Below are positions 1-7,312 of a stretch of 16,136 nt of DNA, one piece after another (position 1 is the stretch's first letter; every line of letters starts with the position of its first letter). The notes beneath the pieces were generated by a model, which saw nothing but the letters and a program-made list of their open reading frames with translations, was not told where the DNA came from and searched no databases. Origin of the DNA: CAZFPA01 sp964520975 (lineage in GTDB: Bacteria; Bacillota; Negativicutes; Selenomonadales; Selenomonadaceae). The position numbers were made by a program, and so were the translations under genes. The stretch spans positions 1 to 16,136 of the forward strand of contig CAZFPA010000047.1 of NCBI GenBank assembly GCA_964520975.1. Reading direction: 5' to 3'.

Positions 1-275
1 AAGGAACGAATTGCTTTGATCTGATTTTCCTGTTTCTGCTGCGCATCAGAGAACTGAAGATTTACACCGGCATCCTTAGCAGCCTGCTTGATAGATTCCG
101 TATTTGCGGTTCTCCATTCGGATTCCGCACCGATCTGCGAGAAGCCCATCGTAATCTGCTTATCGCCCTTGGCACCGGAGCCGGAGCCGTCCTTTTTGGC
201 CTGGTCTCCGCCGCCACAGCCAACGACCACAAGCATCATGGCTGCTGCCAACACCAGAGAAATAATCTTTTTCAT
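1..275 (-). CDS. Sugar ABC transporter substrate-binding lipoprotein, N-terminal part (cut by window edge)
   Basis: The leftward reading frame starts with ATG at 273-275, preceded by an AGGAAAGGAAG ribosome binding site, and runs off the window after 91 codons. Residues 1-20 form a lipoprotein signal: two Lys, a hydrophobic stretch, then a V-V-G-C lipobox with Cys20 as the lipidated residue. A Gly/Ser/Lys-rich linker follows. The mature domain then begins ITMGFSQIGAESEWRTAN, which is typical of the first strand and ligand loop of periplasmic-binding-protein type 1 domains, especially YtfQ-like sugar binders. It would sit outside the cytoplasmic membrane and deliver a pentose or galactofuranose-like sugar to an ABC permease, presumably encoded further left. 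The promoter carries motifs shared with the ara genes, so L-arabinose or an arabinose-containing sugar is the likely ligand. Substrate is inferred; family is fairly sure. Confidence 0.85.
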   Translation of the reverse strand, partial: MKKIISLVLAAAMMLVVVGCGGGDQAKKDGSGSGAKGDKQITMGFSQIGAESEWRTANTESIKQAAKDAGVNLQFSDAQQKQENQIKAIRS

Positions 276-373
276 TTGTTCAACTTCCTTTCCTATTTGT
301 CTTTTCCCCTTGAAACCATGAACTCCCTCTTTTTCACCTGCCTCGTATGATTTTTTCAACTCACATTCTTCTG

Positions 374-449
374 ACAACTTTCAAAAGTTGTACACCATAC
401 TTTTATCATACAACTTTCGTCTATGTCATCTGCTATTATCATACAACTT
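374..449. promoter_or_regulatory. Cluster of three AraR-like operator sites
   Basis: Three related sites are seen. Positions 374-391 hold a perfect inverted repeat, ACAACTTT-CA-AAAGTTGT. Positions 403-416 and 436-449 hold the same 14-mer, TTATCATACAACTT, 33 bp apart (about three helical turns). The 436-449 copy covers the -10 of the leftward promoter and the other two lie downstream of it, as expected for a repressor. Related motifs occur near the araB and araR promoters. AraR of Firmicutes is known to bind TTTGTAC-type palindromes, so assignment to the AraR encoded in this window is an inference from position and recurrence. Confidence 0.6.
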
Positions 450-466
450 GCAGACAGATTTTTCAA
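438..466 (-). promoter_or_regulatory. Sigma-70-type promoter of the sugar-binding protein gene
   Basis: On the leftward strand TTGAAA (466-461) is separated by exactly 17 bp from TATGAT (443-438). Transcription should start near 431 and give a leader of about 155 nt before the ATG at 275. The -10 hexamer is embedded in one of the repeated TTATCATACAACTT motifs, so a protein bound there would block RNA polymerase. Confidence 0.7.
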
Positions 467-630
467 TAGGAATTTTGAAAAATTCAATGATTTTCAATAA
501 ATATTTTATTTTTTCTTATGGTTCGCACGCAACTCCAGCGGAGAAAAGCCGCTTTTTCCGTTCCAACAATAAAGAATAATAGGTTTGGCAGGATTTTCGG
601 CAAAGAAAATAGAATATTATGACTTGCAAG

Positions 631-693
631 GCTGAAATTTGTCTGTACCCATAGGAAAAGCAGTACAACAGACAAATTCAGCTAATTTTTTTT
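631..693 (+). terminator. Intrinsic terminator-like hairpin in the leader of the gene at 711
   Basis: Positions 631-646 and 668-682 are inverted repeats (GCTGAATTTGTCTGT arms, 15 bp with one bulged A in the left arm) around a 21-nt loop. Eight T residues follow at 686-693. The ribosome binding site GGAGGAG begins just after, at 697. A rightward transcript must pass this hairpin to express the downstream gene, so it looks like an attenuator or leader terminator. A weak candidate promoter (TTGGCA at 585-590, TAGAAT at 610-615, 19-bp spacing) lies upstream. Confidence 0.6.
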
Positions 694-710
694 ACGGAGG
701 AGATTCATCC

Positions 711-1643
711 ATGATCAAAAAGCTTTGCAAAGGACTCGTCTTCGCGTTATGCCTCGGCATGACCACCTCGGCCCTCGCCGCTTCCCTGCACCCGATCCAG
801 GGGCGGCCGGAGACGACGCCGGCCAACATGCTGCCCAAACAGGAGTACACGCTGAACAAGGTCGTGCAGGTATTCGGACGCCAGGGTGTCTGCACAGACG
901 GCGAGTACTACTGGGTCAGCGGCAGCAAGACCCTCACGAAGTACGACAAGAACTGGAAGGAGGTTGCCCGCAATACAACTCCCTTCGATGGCTATGAGAT
1001 TCCGGCCAACCATATCGGGGACATCGACGTCTACAACAATGAGATCTACGTCGGCGCGGAGAACTTCGTCGACGGTGTCGGCAAGGACATCCAGATTGCC
1101 GTCCATGACGCCAATACGCTGAAGCTCAAGCGCACCTTCAAGTTTGCTCCGGAAAGCGGCCAGGAGGAATGTGCGGGCATCACCGTGAACCCGGATGAAA
1201 AGACCGTCTGGCTCTGCTCCTGGGTCGGCGAGGAAAGCGGCCGCTATCTCTACGAATACGATCTCGAAACAGGCAAATTCCTGCGCAAGGTACATCTGCA
1301 GGCTCCGCCGCAATGGGTACAGGGCCTGGTCTACTACAACGGCTCCTATTACCTCACCGCCGATGACGGCACCGCCGACATGCGCGAGCCCGATCACATC
1401 TACCGCGTCGACATCCGCCCCGGAGCCACGAATGCGAACGTCGTGCTGGAACGCACGCTCGATGATGTGAAATTCCAGGGCGAAATCGAAGGCCTGACCG
1501 TAAACCACAAGACGAACCAGCTACTCGTACACTACAACCGCGGCTCCCGCATCGTACTCGGCATGGTCAAGGGTTTCTACCCCGGCTACGACAAAGAAAT
1601 CTCCGAGGTCTTCATCTACGACATGCAAAAGGCCCGGCACTAA
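711..1643 (+). CDS. Exported beta-propeller-like protein of unknown function
   Basis: Protein of 310 residues. I chose ATG 711 because GGAGGAG lies 8 bp upstream and the protein then begins with a good Sec signal peptide: positive MIKK, a hydrophobic core, and cleavage after A-L-A at residue 23. An in-frame TTG at 639 would add 24 residues that do not look like a leader. The mature part contains recurring strand-turn elements such as GVCTDGEYYWVSG, IDVYNNEIYVGAE, GITVNPDEKTVWLCSW and GLVYYNGSYYLTADDG, the style of NHL/SMP-30/YncE-type beta-propellers. No catalytic motif is clear. It should be periplasmic. It shares an upstream region with the sugar-binding protein gene and converges on araA, so a link to arabinose use is possible but unproven. 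A terminator hairpin lies in its leader. Confidence 0.8.
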   Translation: MIKKLCKGLVFALCLGMTTSALAASLHPIQGRPETTPANMLPKQEYTLNKVVQVFGRQGVCTDGEYYWVSGSKTLTKYDKNWKEVARNTTPFDGYEIPANHIGDIDVYNNEIYVGAENFVDGVGKDIQIAVHDANTLKLKRTFKFAPESGQEECAGITVNPDEKTVWLCSWVGEESGRYLYEYDLETGKFLRKVHLQAPPQWVQGLVYYNGSYYLTADDGTADMREPDHIYRVDIRPGATNANVVLERTLDDVKFQGEIEGLTVNHKTNQLLVHYNRGSRIVLGMVKGFYPGYDKEISEVFIYDMQKARH

Positions 1644-1683
1644 GCAGCAGGCAGGTAAACCTGTACACACATACATCTCTTTG

Positions 1684-1713
1684 GAAGCACTGCCCCGCAG
1701 TGCTTCTTTTTTT
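1684..1713 (+). terminator. Rho-independent terminator of the exported propeller-like protein gene
   Basis: Perfect 9-bp stem GAAGCACTG / CAGTGCTTC (1684-1692 with 1698-1706), 5-nt loop, then seven T residues, 40 bp after the stop codon. Confidence 0.9.
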
Positions 1714-1727
1714 GCAGGACAGGCCTG

Positions 1728-1770
1728 AAAAAAACCATCCGGTATCGCAAAGAGCAGATACCGGATGGTT
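1728..1770 (-). terminator. Rho-independent terminator of the araBDA operon
   Basis: Perfect 14-bp inverted repeat AACCATCCGGTATC / GATACCGGATGGTT (1733-1746 with 1757-1770). On the leftward strand it is followed by a T-run (A residues at 1728-1734). It sits back to back with the rightward terminator at 1684-1713, insulating the convergent genes. Between it and the araA stop, 1800-1808 and 1850-1858 form a further 9-bp inverted repeat (GTACAGCGC), a structured 3' untranslated region. Confidence 0.9.
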
Positions 1771-1871
1771 CTGGAACATGATCTATGATATTGATATCAG
1801 TACAGCGCCCAGGGAACGTATAGGGAAAGCACTTGTCACCGTGCCATGCGCGCTGTACCAGGAGGGGCTGT

Positions 1872-3296
1872 TTAGCAGATCTCTACGAGCTCAATGCCGA
1901 ACATGCCGGCCAGGTCGTGGATCTGTTCTTCCCGCAGACGGAAACTCAGTACGGTATGATGGCCGCCGCCGGCTTCAATCCAGGCCGTTGCGCCCTTCTT
2001 CAGGCCGACCTTCGGCGTCCAGAGCTGCTTCGCCACCGGCAGCTTCGGCGTCTCCGCCTCCGGCTTGCGGCAGTCTACCGGATAGCTGATCATGCGGAAG
2101 CCATGACGGAAATCCGCCATCGTCACATCGACAGCCTCGCCCTCGGACCCCGTGAATACAAGGCGGGCCGGATCTTCCTTATCACCGATATCCAGCGGAT
2201 GCACTTCGACACGCGGCGCGTCGCTGGCAATGGTCGGATCGACCTCCAGCATGTGCGCGCCCAGGATGGCCTCATGGCCCTTGCGCAGATCGAGCGTATA
2301 GTCCTCCATAAACACCGTGCGGTCATTATGCGCCATGATCTTCAGCAGACGCGTGAGCGCAGCCGTCTTCCAGTCGCCCTCGGCGCCAAAGCCGTAGCCA
2401 TCACGCATGAGGAGCTGCGAAGCCAGTCCCGGCAGCTGCTCGAGTCCCCAGAGGTCCTCGAAGTTCGTGCAGAAAGCCGTATAGCCGCCCTTTTCCAGGA
2501 AGCTGCGGATGCCCAGATACTGCTTGAGCTGTACCCGCACCGAGCGCTCGAATTTTGCGGGCTCATTATCGCCCGGGCGCAGCGTATATTCCTGCTGCAG
2601 CTTCTGGTACTCCGCCTCGACTGCCGCATCGCTCACGCTGTCGATTTCGGCCACGAGATCGCCGATACCGTAATAATCCACCGTCCAGCCCAGACGGATC
2701 TGTGCCTCGACCTTGTCGCCCTCGGTCACAGCCACATCACGCATCGTATCGCCGAAACGGCAGACCTTGATGCGGAAGCTTTCATTATAAGCAACCGCAA
2801 CGTCCTCCCACTGCGCGATCTCCGCCTGCACCTCAGCATCGCCCCAGAAGCCGTAGACCACCTTGTTATGGATGCCCAGGCGGGCGTTGATGTAGCCGTA
2901 CTCGCGGTCACCATGCGCGCTCTGGTTCAGGTTCATATAGTCAAAATCAATGGTTGCATAGGGTATGTTGTTCAGATACTGCGTCGCGAGATGCAGCAGC
3001 GGCTTCTGCAGCAGCTTCGTGCCGCGAATCCAGTTCTTGGCCGGAGAAAAGGTGTGCATCCAGGTGATCACACCCGCCACCTGGTCGTTGTAGTTTACAT
3101 CCTTCATGAACTGCGTAATGCCATCTGCCGTCGTCATGACGCCCTTGCAGACGATCTTATAGGGAAGCCGGCCGCTGGCATTGAGCTTTGCCACCATATC
3201 CTCAGCGTCCCGGGCAACATTCCGGAGCTGTTCCTCACCATACAGGTGCTGGCTGCCAGCGACAAACCAGAATTCATAATCCTTGACCTCTAACAT
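1872..3296 (-). CDS. araA: L-arabinose isomerase
   Basis: Converts L-arabinose to L-ribulose in the cytoplasm, the first step of the pathway; AraA enzymes need Mn2+. The 474-residue product starts MLEVKDYEFWFVAGSQHLYG, the classic AraA N-terminus. Known active-site segments are present: GFGAEGDWKTAAL and FMEDYTLDL (two metal-binding Glu), GAHMLEVDPTIA and GGGHHTVLS (two His). The length fits the family (about 470-500). An ATG at 3314 would add six residues but lacks a ribosome binding site; the GGAGG near 3309 instead serves the ATG at 3296. The gene is last in the leftward araB-araD-araA run, 71 bp after araD, and is followed by a strong terminator. It is likely transcribed from the araB promoter and repressed by AraR without arabinose. 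Confidence 0.97.
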   Translation of the reverse strand: MLEVKDYEFWFVAGSQHLYGEEQLRNVARDAEDMVAKLNASGRLPYKIVCKGVMTTADGITQFMKDVNYNDQVAGVITWMHTFSPAKNWIRGTKLLQKPLLHLATQYLNNIPYATIDFDYMNLNQSAHGDREYGYINARLGIHNKVVYGFWGDAEVQAEIAQWEDVAVAYNESFRIKVCRFGDTMRDVAVTEGDKVEAQIRLGWTVDYYGIGDLVAEIDSVSDAAVEAEYQKLQQEYTLRPGDNEPAKFERSVRVQLKQYLGIRSFLEKGGYTAFCTNFEDLWGLEQLPGLASQLLMRDGYGFGAEGDWKTAALTRLLKIMAHNDRTVFMEDYTLDLRKGHEAILGAHMLEVDPTIASDAPRVEVHPLDIGDKEDPARLVFTGSEGEAVDVTMADFRHGFRMISYPVDCRKPEAETPKLPVAKQLWTPKVGLKKGATAWIEAGGGHHTVLSFRLREEQIHDLAGMFGIELVEIC

Positions 3297-3367
3297 GTAC
3301 AAATACGCCTCCATTTATCTGAAATGATCGATACCCTGTTCCTCCGCTCCTCCCGGAACGGAAACCT

Positions 3368-4090
3368 TTATTTTCCCGTACCGGCATGGCCCTGCCCATA
3401 ATAGGCATTGGCACCATGCTTACGATAATAATGCTTGTCCAGCAAATACTGCGGCACCCGGCAAGCCCCGCGCGTCAGCTGCAGCGCATGATAGTTCATC
3501 TCCGCTACGACCTCGAGGATCTTGGCCGTTTCCACCGCCTTGCCCGGTGTCGGTCCCCAGGTAAAGGGACCATGCTGGTTCACGAGCACCCCCGGAACCG
3601 CATCCGGGTCTATGCCGCGCTCCCGGAAGGTACGCACGATGACCCGCCCGGTATTTTCCTCATAGGCACTCTCGATCTCCTCCCTGGTGAGTGCATCCGA
3701 TACCGGCACCGCACCGTAAAAGGTATCCGCATGCGTCGTTCCGAGCGGTTCAATATCCACACCAGCCTCCGCAAAGGACACGGCCCAGGGGGAGTGCGCA
3801 TGCACGACCCCGCCGATATGGGGGAATTCATTGTAGAGCACCATGTGCGTGCGCGTGTCACTGGAGGGGTTGAGCTTTCCCTCAACCACCTTGCCCTGCA
3901 GGTCGACAACCACCATATCCTCCGGCGTGAGCTTTTCATAAGCCACCCCGGAAGGCTTTATCACAAAGAGCCCCGCGTCCCGGTCAATCCCGGAGACATT
4001 GCCCCAGGTAAAGGTAACGAGTCCGAGCTCCGGCAGGCGCATATTCGCTTCATACACCTGCTGTTTCAGTTCTTCCAGCATACCATCCAT
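3368..4090 (-). CDS. araD: L-ribulose-5-phosphate 4-epimerase
   Basis: Class II aldolase/epimerase fold. It turns L-ribulose-5-phosphate into D-xylulose-5-phosphate, which enters the pentose phosphate or phosphoketolase pathway. Seen in the 240-residue product: TWGNVSGID and KPSGVAYE phosphate/substrate loops, PSSDT, the zinc-ligand pair HAHS, TTHADTFYG, a third zinc His in VNQHGPFTWG, and a C-terminal DKHYYRKHGANAYYGQ nearly identical to enteric AraD. A GGAAAGGA ribosome binding site could serve ATG 4090 or the in-frame ATG at 4081; the latter (MLEELKQ) matches the start of enteric AraD, so the true start may be three codons later. It lies 10 bp downstream of araB and is surely cotranscribed with it. 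Confidence 0.97.
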   Translation of the reverse strand: MDGMLEELKQQVYEANMRLPELGLVTFTWGNVSGIDRDAGLFVIKPSGVAYEKLTPEDMVVVDLQGKVVEGKLNPSSDTRTHMVLYNEFPHIGGVVHAHSPWAVSFAEAGVDIEPLGTTHADTFYGAVPVSDALTREEIESAYEENTGRVIVRTFRERGIDPDAVPGVLVNQHGPFTWGPTPGKAVETAKILEVVAEMNYHALQLTRGACRVPQYLLDKHYYRKHGANAYYGQGHAGTGK

Positions 4091-4100
4091 TCCTTTCCTG

Positions 4101-5708
4101 TCAGTCCAGATCCGCTACGGCACTGCCGGCGCCAATCTCCACAGCCAGTCCGCTGCGATAGCGCCCGATGAACTGACGGCAGCCCGCAATTCCCTCCGGA
4201 CTCGGTTTCCGCGTTGTGCTCTTCACATCCGCAAAGACCGTCTTGTCCAGGAAATCCGCCAGGCTCTGTCCCGTTTTCTGCAGCGCGTAGACGGCCAGCA
4301 CCGCCATACCCCATGGGCCGCCCTCGCCGGCGGTGTCCATGATCGTAATCGGCGTCTCGAGCACATCCGCCAGCACCTGCTGCCCGATGACCGGCGTGCG
4401 GAACAGTCCGCCCTGCGCCACCATCACATCCGTCTTTACGCCCTCCTCTTTCACGAGGATATCCGTACCGATCTTGAGGGAGGCAAACGCCGCATAGAGC
4501 TGGGTGAGCATGAAGTTCGGCAGATTGAAGCGGCTGTGCGGTGCACGCACGAAAAGCGGGCGCCCCTCCTTGACCTTCGTGATATGCTCGCCGGACAGGC
4601 AGCTGTAATTGAGCAGCCCGCCCGCGTCCTTATCGGCCTTCGCGGCCTGCGTAAGCAGTGTCTCATAGAGCTTATCCGCCGGCAGCTCCACTCCTGCGCA
4701 GGCAGCGAACTCGCCGAACAGACCGACCCAGGCATTGATGTCCGAGGTGCAGTTATTCGTATGCACCATGGCCACCGGCGCACCCTCCGGCGTCGTGACG
4801 ATATCGATATCCCGCTGCAGAGACTTGAGCGGCGCATCGAGCACATTCATGGAAAAAGCCGAGGTCCCGACGGAAATATTGCCCGTGCGTTTGCGTACGC
4901 TGTTCGTTCCGACCATGCCCGTTCCGGCATCGCCCTCCGGCGGTGCCATGAGGCTGCCCGCCTCCAGCACGCCGCTCGGGTCCAGCAGCTTCGCCCCGGC
5001 CGCGCTCAGCTTGCCCGCGCTCTCACCGGCCCGGCGCACGCCCGGCAGGATATCCGCCAGCTTCCAGTCAAATTTCTGCACCGCCGGCAGCGCGCTGAAA
5101 GTCTTCAGCAGGTCAGCCCGATAGGTGCCCGAGGTCTCATCGATAGGGAACATGCCCGAAGCCTCGCCAATGCCCATGAGCTTCTCGCCGCTGAGCTGCC
5201 AATGCACATAGCCGGCCAATGTCGTGAGGAAGGCGATATCCTTTACATGCGCCTCTTCCTTCAGGATTGCCTGATAGAGATGCGCAATGCTCCAGCGCTG
5301 CGGGATATTGAACTGGAACGCATCCGTGAGCGCATCCGCCGCGTCCCCGGTGATGTTGTTGCGCCAGGTCCGGAACGGCGCCAGCAGGCGTCCGTCAGCC
5401 GCAAACGGCAGATAGCCGTGCATCATTCCACTGATGCCCACCGCGCCGATTTTCCTGAGCGGCACACCATAGCGCTGCTGCACATCGGCGGCCAGCTTCG
5501 CGTAGCATTCCTGGATTCCCTTCCAGGCCTCATCGAGCGAATAGGTCCATACCCCGTTCTCCAGCTTGTTCTCCCAGCCATAGCTGCCGCTGGCAGCCGT
5601 CCGGCAGTCCGGTGTCACGAGCACTGCCTTGATGCGCGTCGAACCAAGCTCCAATCCCAAAGCCGTCTCACCATTTTTGATACATGCCGTTATTGCCTGT
5701 ACATCCAT
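4101..5708 (-). CDS. araB: L-ribulokinase, FGGY carbohydrate kinase family
   Basis: Phosphorylates L-ribulose with ATP, between the AraA and AraD steps. The 535-residue protein has the two-lobed FGGY layout: N-terminal GLELGSTRIKAVL (phosphate-binding strand-turn), GAVGISGMMHGYLP, a central NNCTSDINAWVGLFGEF segment with a candidate catalytic Asp, and a C-terminal GEGGPWGMAVLAVYAL adenosine-site glycine motif. It belongs to the roughly 530-residue lineage common in Firmicutes ara operons rather than being a close match to E. coli AraB (566 residues). The start ATG 5708 has GGAGGGAG upstream. It is first of the araBDA operon and is preceded by a long leader with its promoter near 5970. Sequence alone gives an FGGY pentulose kinase; the operon makes ribulokinase near certain. 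Confidence 0.92.
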   Translation of the reverse strand: MDVQAITACIKNGETALGLELGSTRIKAVLVTPDCRTAASGSYGWENKLENGVWTYSLDEAWKGIQECYAKLAADVQQRYGVPLRKIGAVGISGMMHGYLPFAADGRLLAPFRTWRNNITGDAADALTDAFQFNIPQRWSIAHLYQAILKEEAHVKDIAFLTTLAGYVHWQLSGEKLMGIGEASGMFPIDETSGTYRADLLKTFSALPAVQKFDWKLADILPGVRRAGESAGKLSAAGAKLLDPSGVLEAGSLMAPPEGDAGTGMVGTNSVRKRTGNISVGTSAFSMNVLDAPLKSLQRDIDIVTTPEGAPVAMVHTNNCTSDINAWVGLFGEFAACAGVELPADKLYETLLTQAAKADKDAGGLLNYSCLSGEHITKVKEGRPLFVRAPHSRFNLPNFMLTQLYAAFASLKIGTDILVKEEGVKTDVMVAQGGLFRTPVIGQQVLADVLETPITIMDTAGEGGPWGMAVLAVYALQKTGQSLADFLDKTVFADVKSTTRKPSPEGIAGCRQFIGRYRSGLAVEIGAGSAVADLD

Positions 5709-5961
5709 TTTATCTGCTCCCTCCGTATAGTTGTCTTACATTTAAAACCATTCAAATCCCGGAAACGGTGTTCCCGCATGCCAGTTCCGACAGCTCCTGC
5801 CACAGTATCCCCGGACAGGCATCCGGCAGCCCGTTTCCGACGCCCTTCGCAAAACCATTGAAATAACAGGATTTTCTTCGCCGTCCGCCGAAAAATCCGC
5901 CCTCCTCCCCAGTGGCAGACCCGAAGCTTTTTTCGCAGAAAAATATATCATACATCTTTTT
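5709..5961 (-). other. Long structured 5' leader of araB (about 250 nt), no supported gene
   Basis: Between the predicted start near 5961 and the araB ATG there is about 250 nt of G+C-rich DNA. It holds a 9-bp inverted repeat CGGAAACGG / CCGTTTCCG (5760-5768, 5831-5839) enclosing further stems such as CCGGA-CAGGCA-TCCGG, and a GGATTTT / AAAATCC hairpin (5869-5898). Open frames of 69 and 78 codons cover it, but one begins upstream of the promoter and the other has no ribosome binding site, and their compositions look random. I see no known riboswitch class. This entry also accounts for most of the gene-free stretch 5709-6112; the rest holds the promoter, an operator and the araR terminator. 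Confidence 0.5.
5945..5956. promoter_or_regulatory. AraR-like operator just downstream of the araB promoter
   Basis: The motif ATATCATACATC (leftward GATGTATGATAT) matches the TATCATACAAC core repeated upstream of the sugar-binding protein gene, and lies at about +5 to +16 of the predicted araB start. A weaker related half-site (TAGTTGTCTTACA) overlaps 5728-5740, next to the araB ribosome binding site. Confidence 0.45.
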
Positions 5962-5967
5962 AAAATT

Positions 5968-5996
5968 AGTATACTCTTTATTTATCAATTTTTCAA
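5968..5996 (-). promoter_or_regulatory. Main promoter of araBDA
   Basis: Leftward TTGAAA (5996-5991), a 17-bp spacer and TATACT (5973-5968), a near-consensus sigma-70-type promoter in an A+T-rich stretch. The start would be near 5961, leaving a leader of about 250 nt before the araB ATG at 5708. Confidence 0.75.
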
Positions 5997-6045
5997 TATG
6001 TTTAAAAAATATTTATGTATTCGTCGTGTTTCTTATTTTTTATTC

Positions 6046-6078
6046 GCATATAAAAAAGGCACCCCCATGGGAGTGCCT
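6046..6078 (-). terminator. Rho-independent terminator of araR
   Basis: AGGCAC (6057-6062) pairs with GTGCCT (6073-6078) and the inner bases pair further around a CATG loop. On the leftward strand the stem is followed by TTTTTTATAT. It separates araR from the araB promoter. Confidence 0.9.
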
Positions 6079-6112
6079 CTGTCCGCTATGCCAGGACCGC
6101 AAAAGCGCCTGT

Positions 6113-7222
6113 TCATTTTTTCCCCGAGATATCGCGTACCGAGCCGCGCTCGATGAGCTGCTGCGGGAACTTCATCGTCGCCTCACAGTGCTCATGCGCG
6201 ATGAGCCGCAGCAGGGTCTCTGCCGCCTTGCGTCCGAGTTCCTCCTTCGGATGCACGAAAGTCGTGAGCCCCGTGCGGCTCACCGTCGCGAGGGACGAGT
6301 CATCAAAGGAAATGATCGACATATCCTCCGGTACATGCAGACCGTGCTTCTCCAGCGCGTCCATGACCCGGATGGCAACCTGATCATTGTAGCAGATGAC
6401 CGCGGTACAGCCACGCATGCGCTCCAGGATCGCATCCTCGAAGAGATGCAGCGAATCCTCGTGGTCGCGCTCCATATCCTCCGTAGTGAACCATACGATG
6501 CTCTCCTCCTCGAGCGGCAGCCCCTGGCGCGTAAGCGCGCTCGCACAGCCTGCGTAGCGCATGTGCCCCTGGCTGTCATCTGACTTGAAGATGCCCGCGA
6601 TGCGCTTGTGCCCGTGACGGATGAGGTACTCCGCCGCCGCACGCCCGCAGCCGTAATCGTCCATCATCACCGAGGGGAAGGACACACCCGGACTGGCCGC
6701 ATGGATGAACACACAGGGAATCCCCTGGCGCTTGATCTTCTTGTAAAAATCCTCATTGAGATTCGGCAGGCCGCTCTTCGTCGGCTCAATGATCAGCCCG
6801 TCAATCCCCTTTTCAAGCATGGACTGCAGGATATTGCGCTCATTCGCCACCTTGTTGTAGGTGATCGAAAGCTGCATCGTATAGCCGTTGGAGGTCAGCA
6901 CACCGTCGATGCCCCGGATGATGCAGGGAAAAAGATAATCATCGAGATACGTGGTGATCACGCCGATATTCATCGTCACCGCCCGCTGCACGACACAGGT
7001 CGAGGCCACATAGGTCCCGCTGCCGCGGCGCCGCTCCAGGATGCCGCTGTTCTCCAGAATGCTGGTCGCCTGCCGCACCGTCTGACGGCTCAGGCCGAAC
7101 TGCCGGCTCAGCTCATTCTCGGAGGCCAGCCGGTCGCCGACAGCCAGGTGCCCATCCGCCACCTGCTGCTTGATCCAGCTCACAATACGCAAATATTTGG
7201 GTTCTGTCTTCTTCTGCTCCAT
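6113..7222 (-). CDS. araR: Arabinose operon repressor AraR (GntR-type DNA-binding domain fused to LacI-type sensor)
   Basis: The 369-residue protein has an N-terminal GntR winged helix of about 70 residues (PKYLRIVSWIKQQVADG, GDRLASENELSRQFGLSRQT, ILERRRGSGTYVA). A periplasmic-binding-protein-like sensor of the LacI/GalR class follows (NIGVITTYLDDYLFPCIIRG, FIHAASPGVSFPSVMMDDYG, AVICYNDQVAIRVMDAL, SIISFDDSSLA). This hybrid layout is diagnostic of AraR, which binds ara operators and is released by L-arabinose. I chose ATG 7222 because GAGGAG ends 7 bp before it; the ATG at 7237 overlaps that ribosome binding site. The promoter carries its own operator-like motifs, so autoregulation is likely. 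It lies upstream of araB in the same direction, behind its own terminator, so it is a separate transcript. Confidence 0.95.
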   Translation of the reverse strand: MEQKKTEPKYLRIVSWIKQQVADGHLAVGDRLASENELSRQFGLSRQTVRQATSILENSGILERRRGSGTYVASTCVVQRAVTMNIGVITTYLDDYLFPCIIRGIDGVLTSNGYTMQLSITYNKVANERNILQSMLEKGIDGLIIEPTKSGLPNLNEDFYKKIKRQGIPCVFIHAASPGVSFPSVMMDDYGCGRAAAEYLIRHGHKRIAGIFKSDDSQGHMRYAGCASALTRQGLPLEEESIVWFTTEDMERDHEDSLHLFEDAILERMRGCTAVICYNDQVAIRVMDALEKHGLHVPEDMSIISFDDSSLATVSRTGLTTFVHPKEELGRKAAETLLRLIAHEHCEATMKFPQQLIERGSVRDISGKK

Positions 7223-7243
7223 GCCTTCACTCCTCATTCACGG

Positions 7244-7273
7244 ACAACTTTGCCATGTTCGTGTCATACAACC
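7244..7273. promoter_or_regulatory. AraR-like operator motifs at the araR start site
   Basis: TCATACAACC (7264-7273) and ACAACTTT (7244-7251) match the motifs found upstream of the sugar-binding protein gene and lie from about +3 to +32 of the predicted araR transcript. This suggests autorepression. Confidence 0.5.
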
Positions 7274-7282
7274 TATACATAA

Positions 7283-7311
7283 AACATAGCACAAAACACG
7301 GTCCCGTGCAA
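7283..7311 (-). promoter_or_regulatory. Promoter of araR
   Basis: Leftward TTGCAC (7311-7306), a 17-bp spacer and TATGTT (7288-7283). The start would be near 7276, about 54 nt before the ATG at 7222. Confidence 0.65.
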
Positions 7312-7312
7312 T

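Noticed and set aside
537..557. AGCGG-loop-CCGCT hairpin with five T
   Set aside because: Only 5 bp with no gene upstream to terminate; too weak to list.
639..710. TTG-initiated 24-residue N-terminal extension of the propeller-like protein
   Set aside because: It runs through the terminator hairpin, has no ribosome binding site, and would bury the signal peptide; ATG 711 has GGAGGAG.
3290..3312. ATTTGTACATG next to the araA start as an AraR operator
   Set aside because: It resembles a classical AraR half-site but lies inside the operon with no promoter beside it; it overlaps the start codon and may be chance.
3999..5861. 620-codon frame antisense to araB
   Set aside because: Made by the G+C-rich codon use of araB on the other strand; Arg/His-rich, no ribosome binding site, no domain. 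The same holds for long frames opposite araA (1833-3293) and gltX (14439-15575).
5742..5988. Open frames of 69 and 78 codons upstream of araB
   Set aside because: No ribosome binding site for the 69-codon frame, the 78-codon frame starts upstream of the promoter, and compositions look random; treated as non-coding leader.
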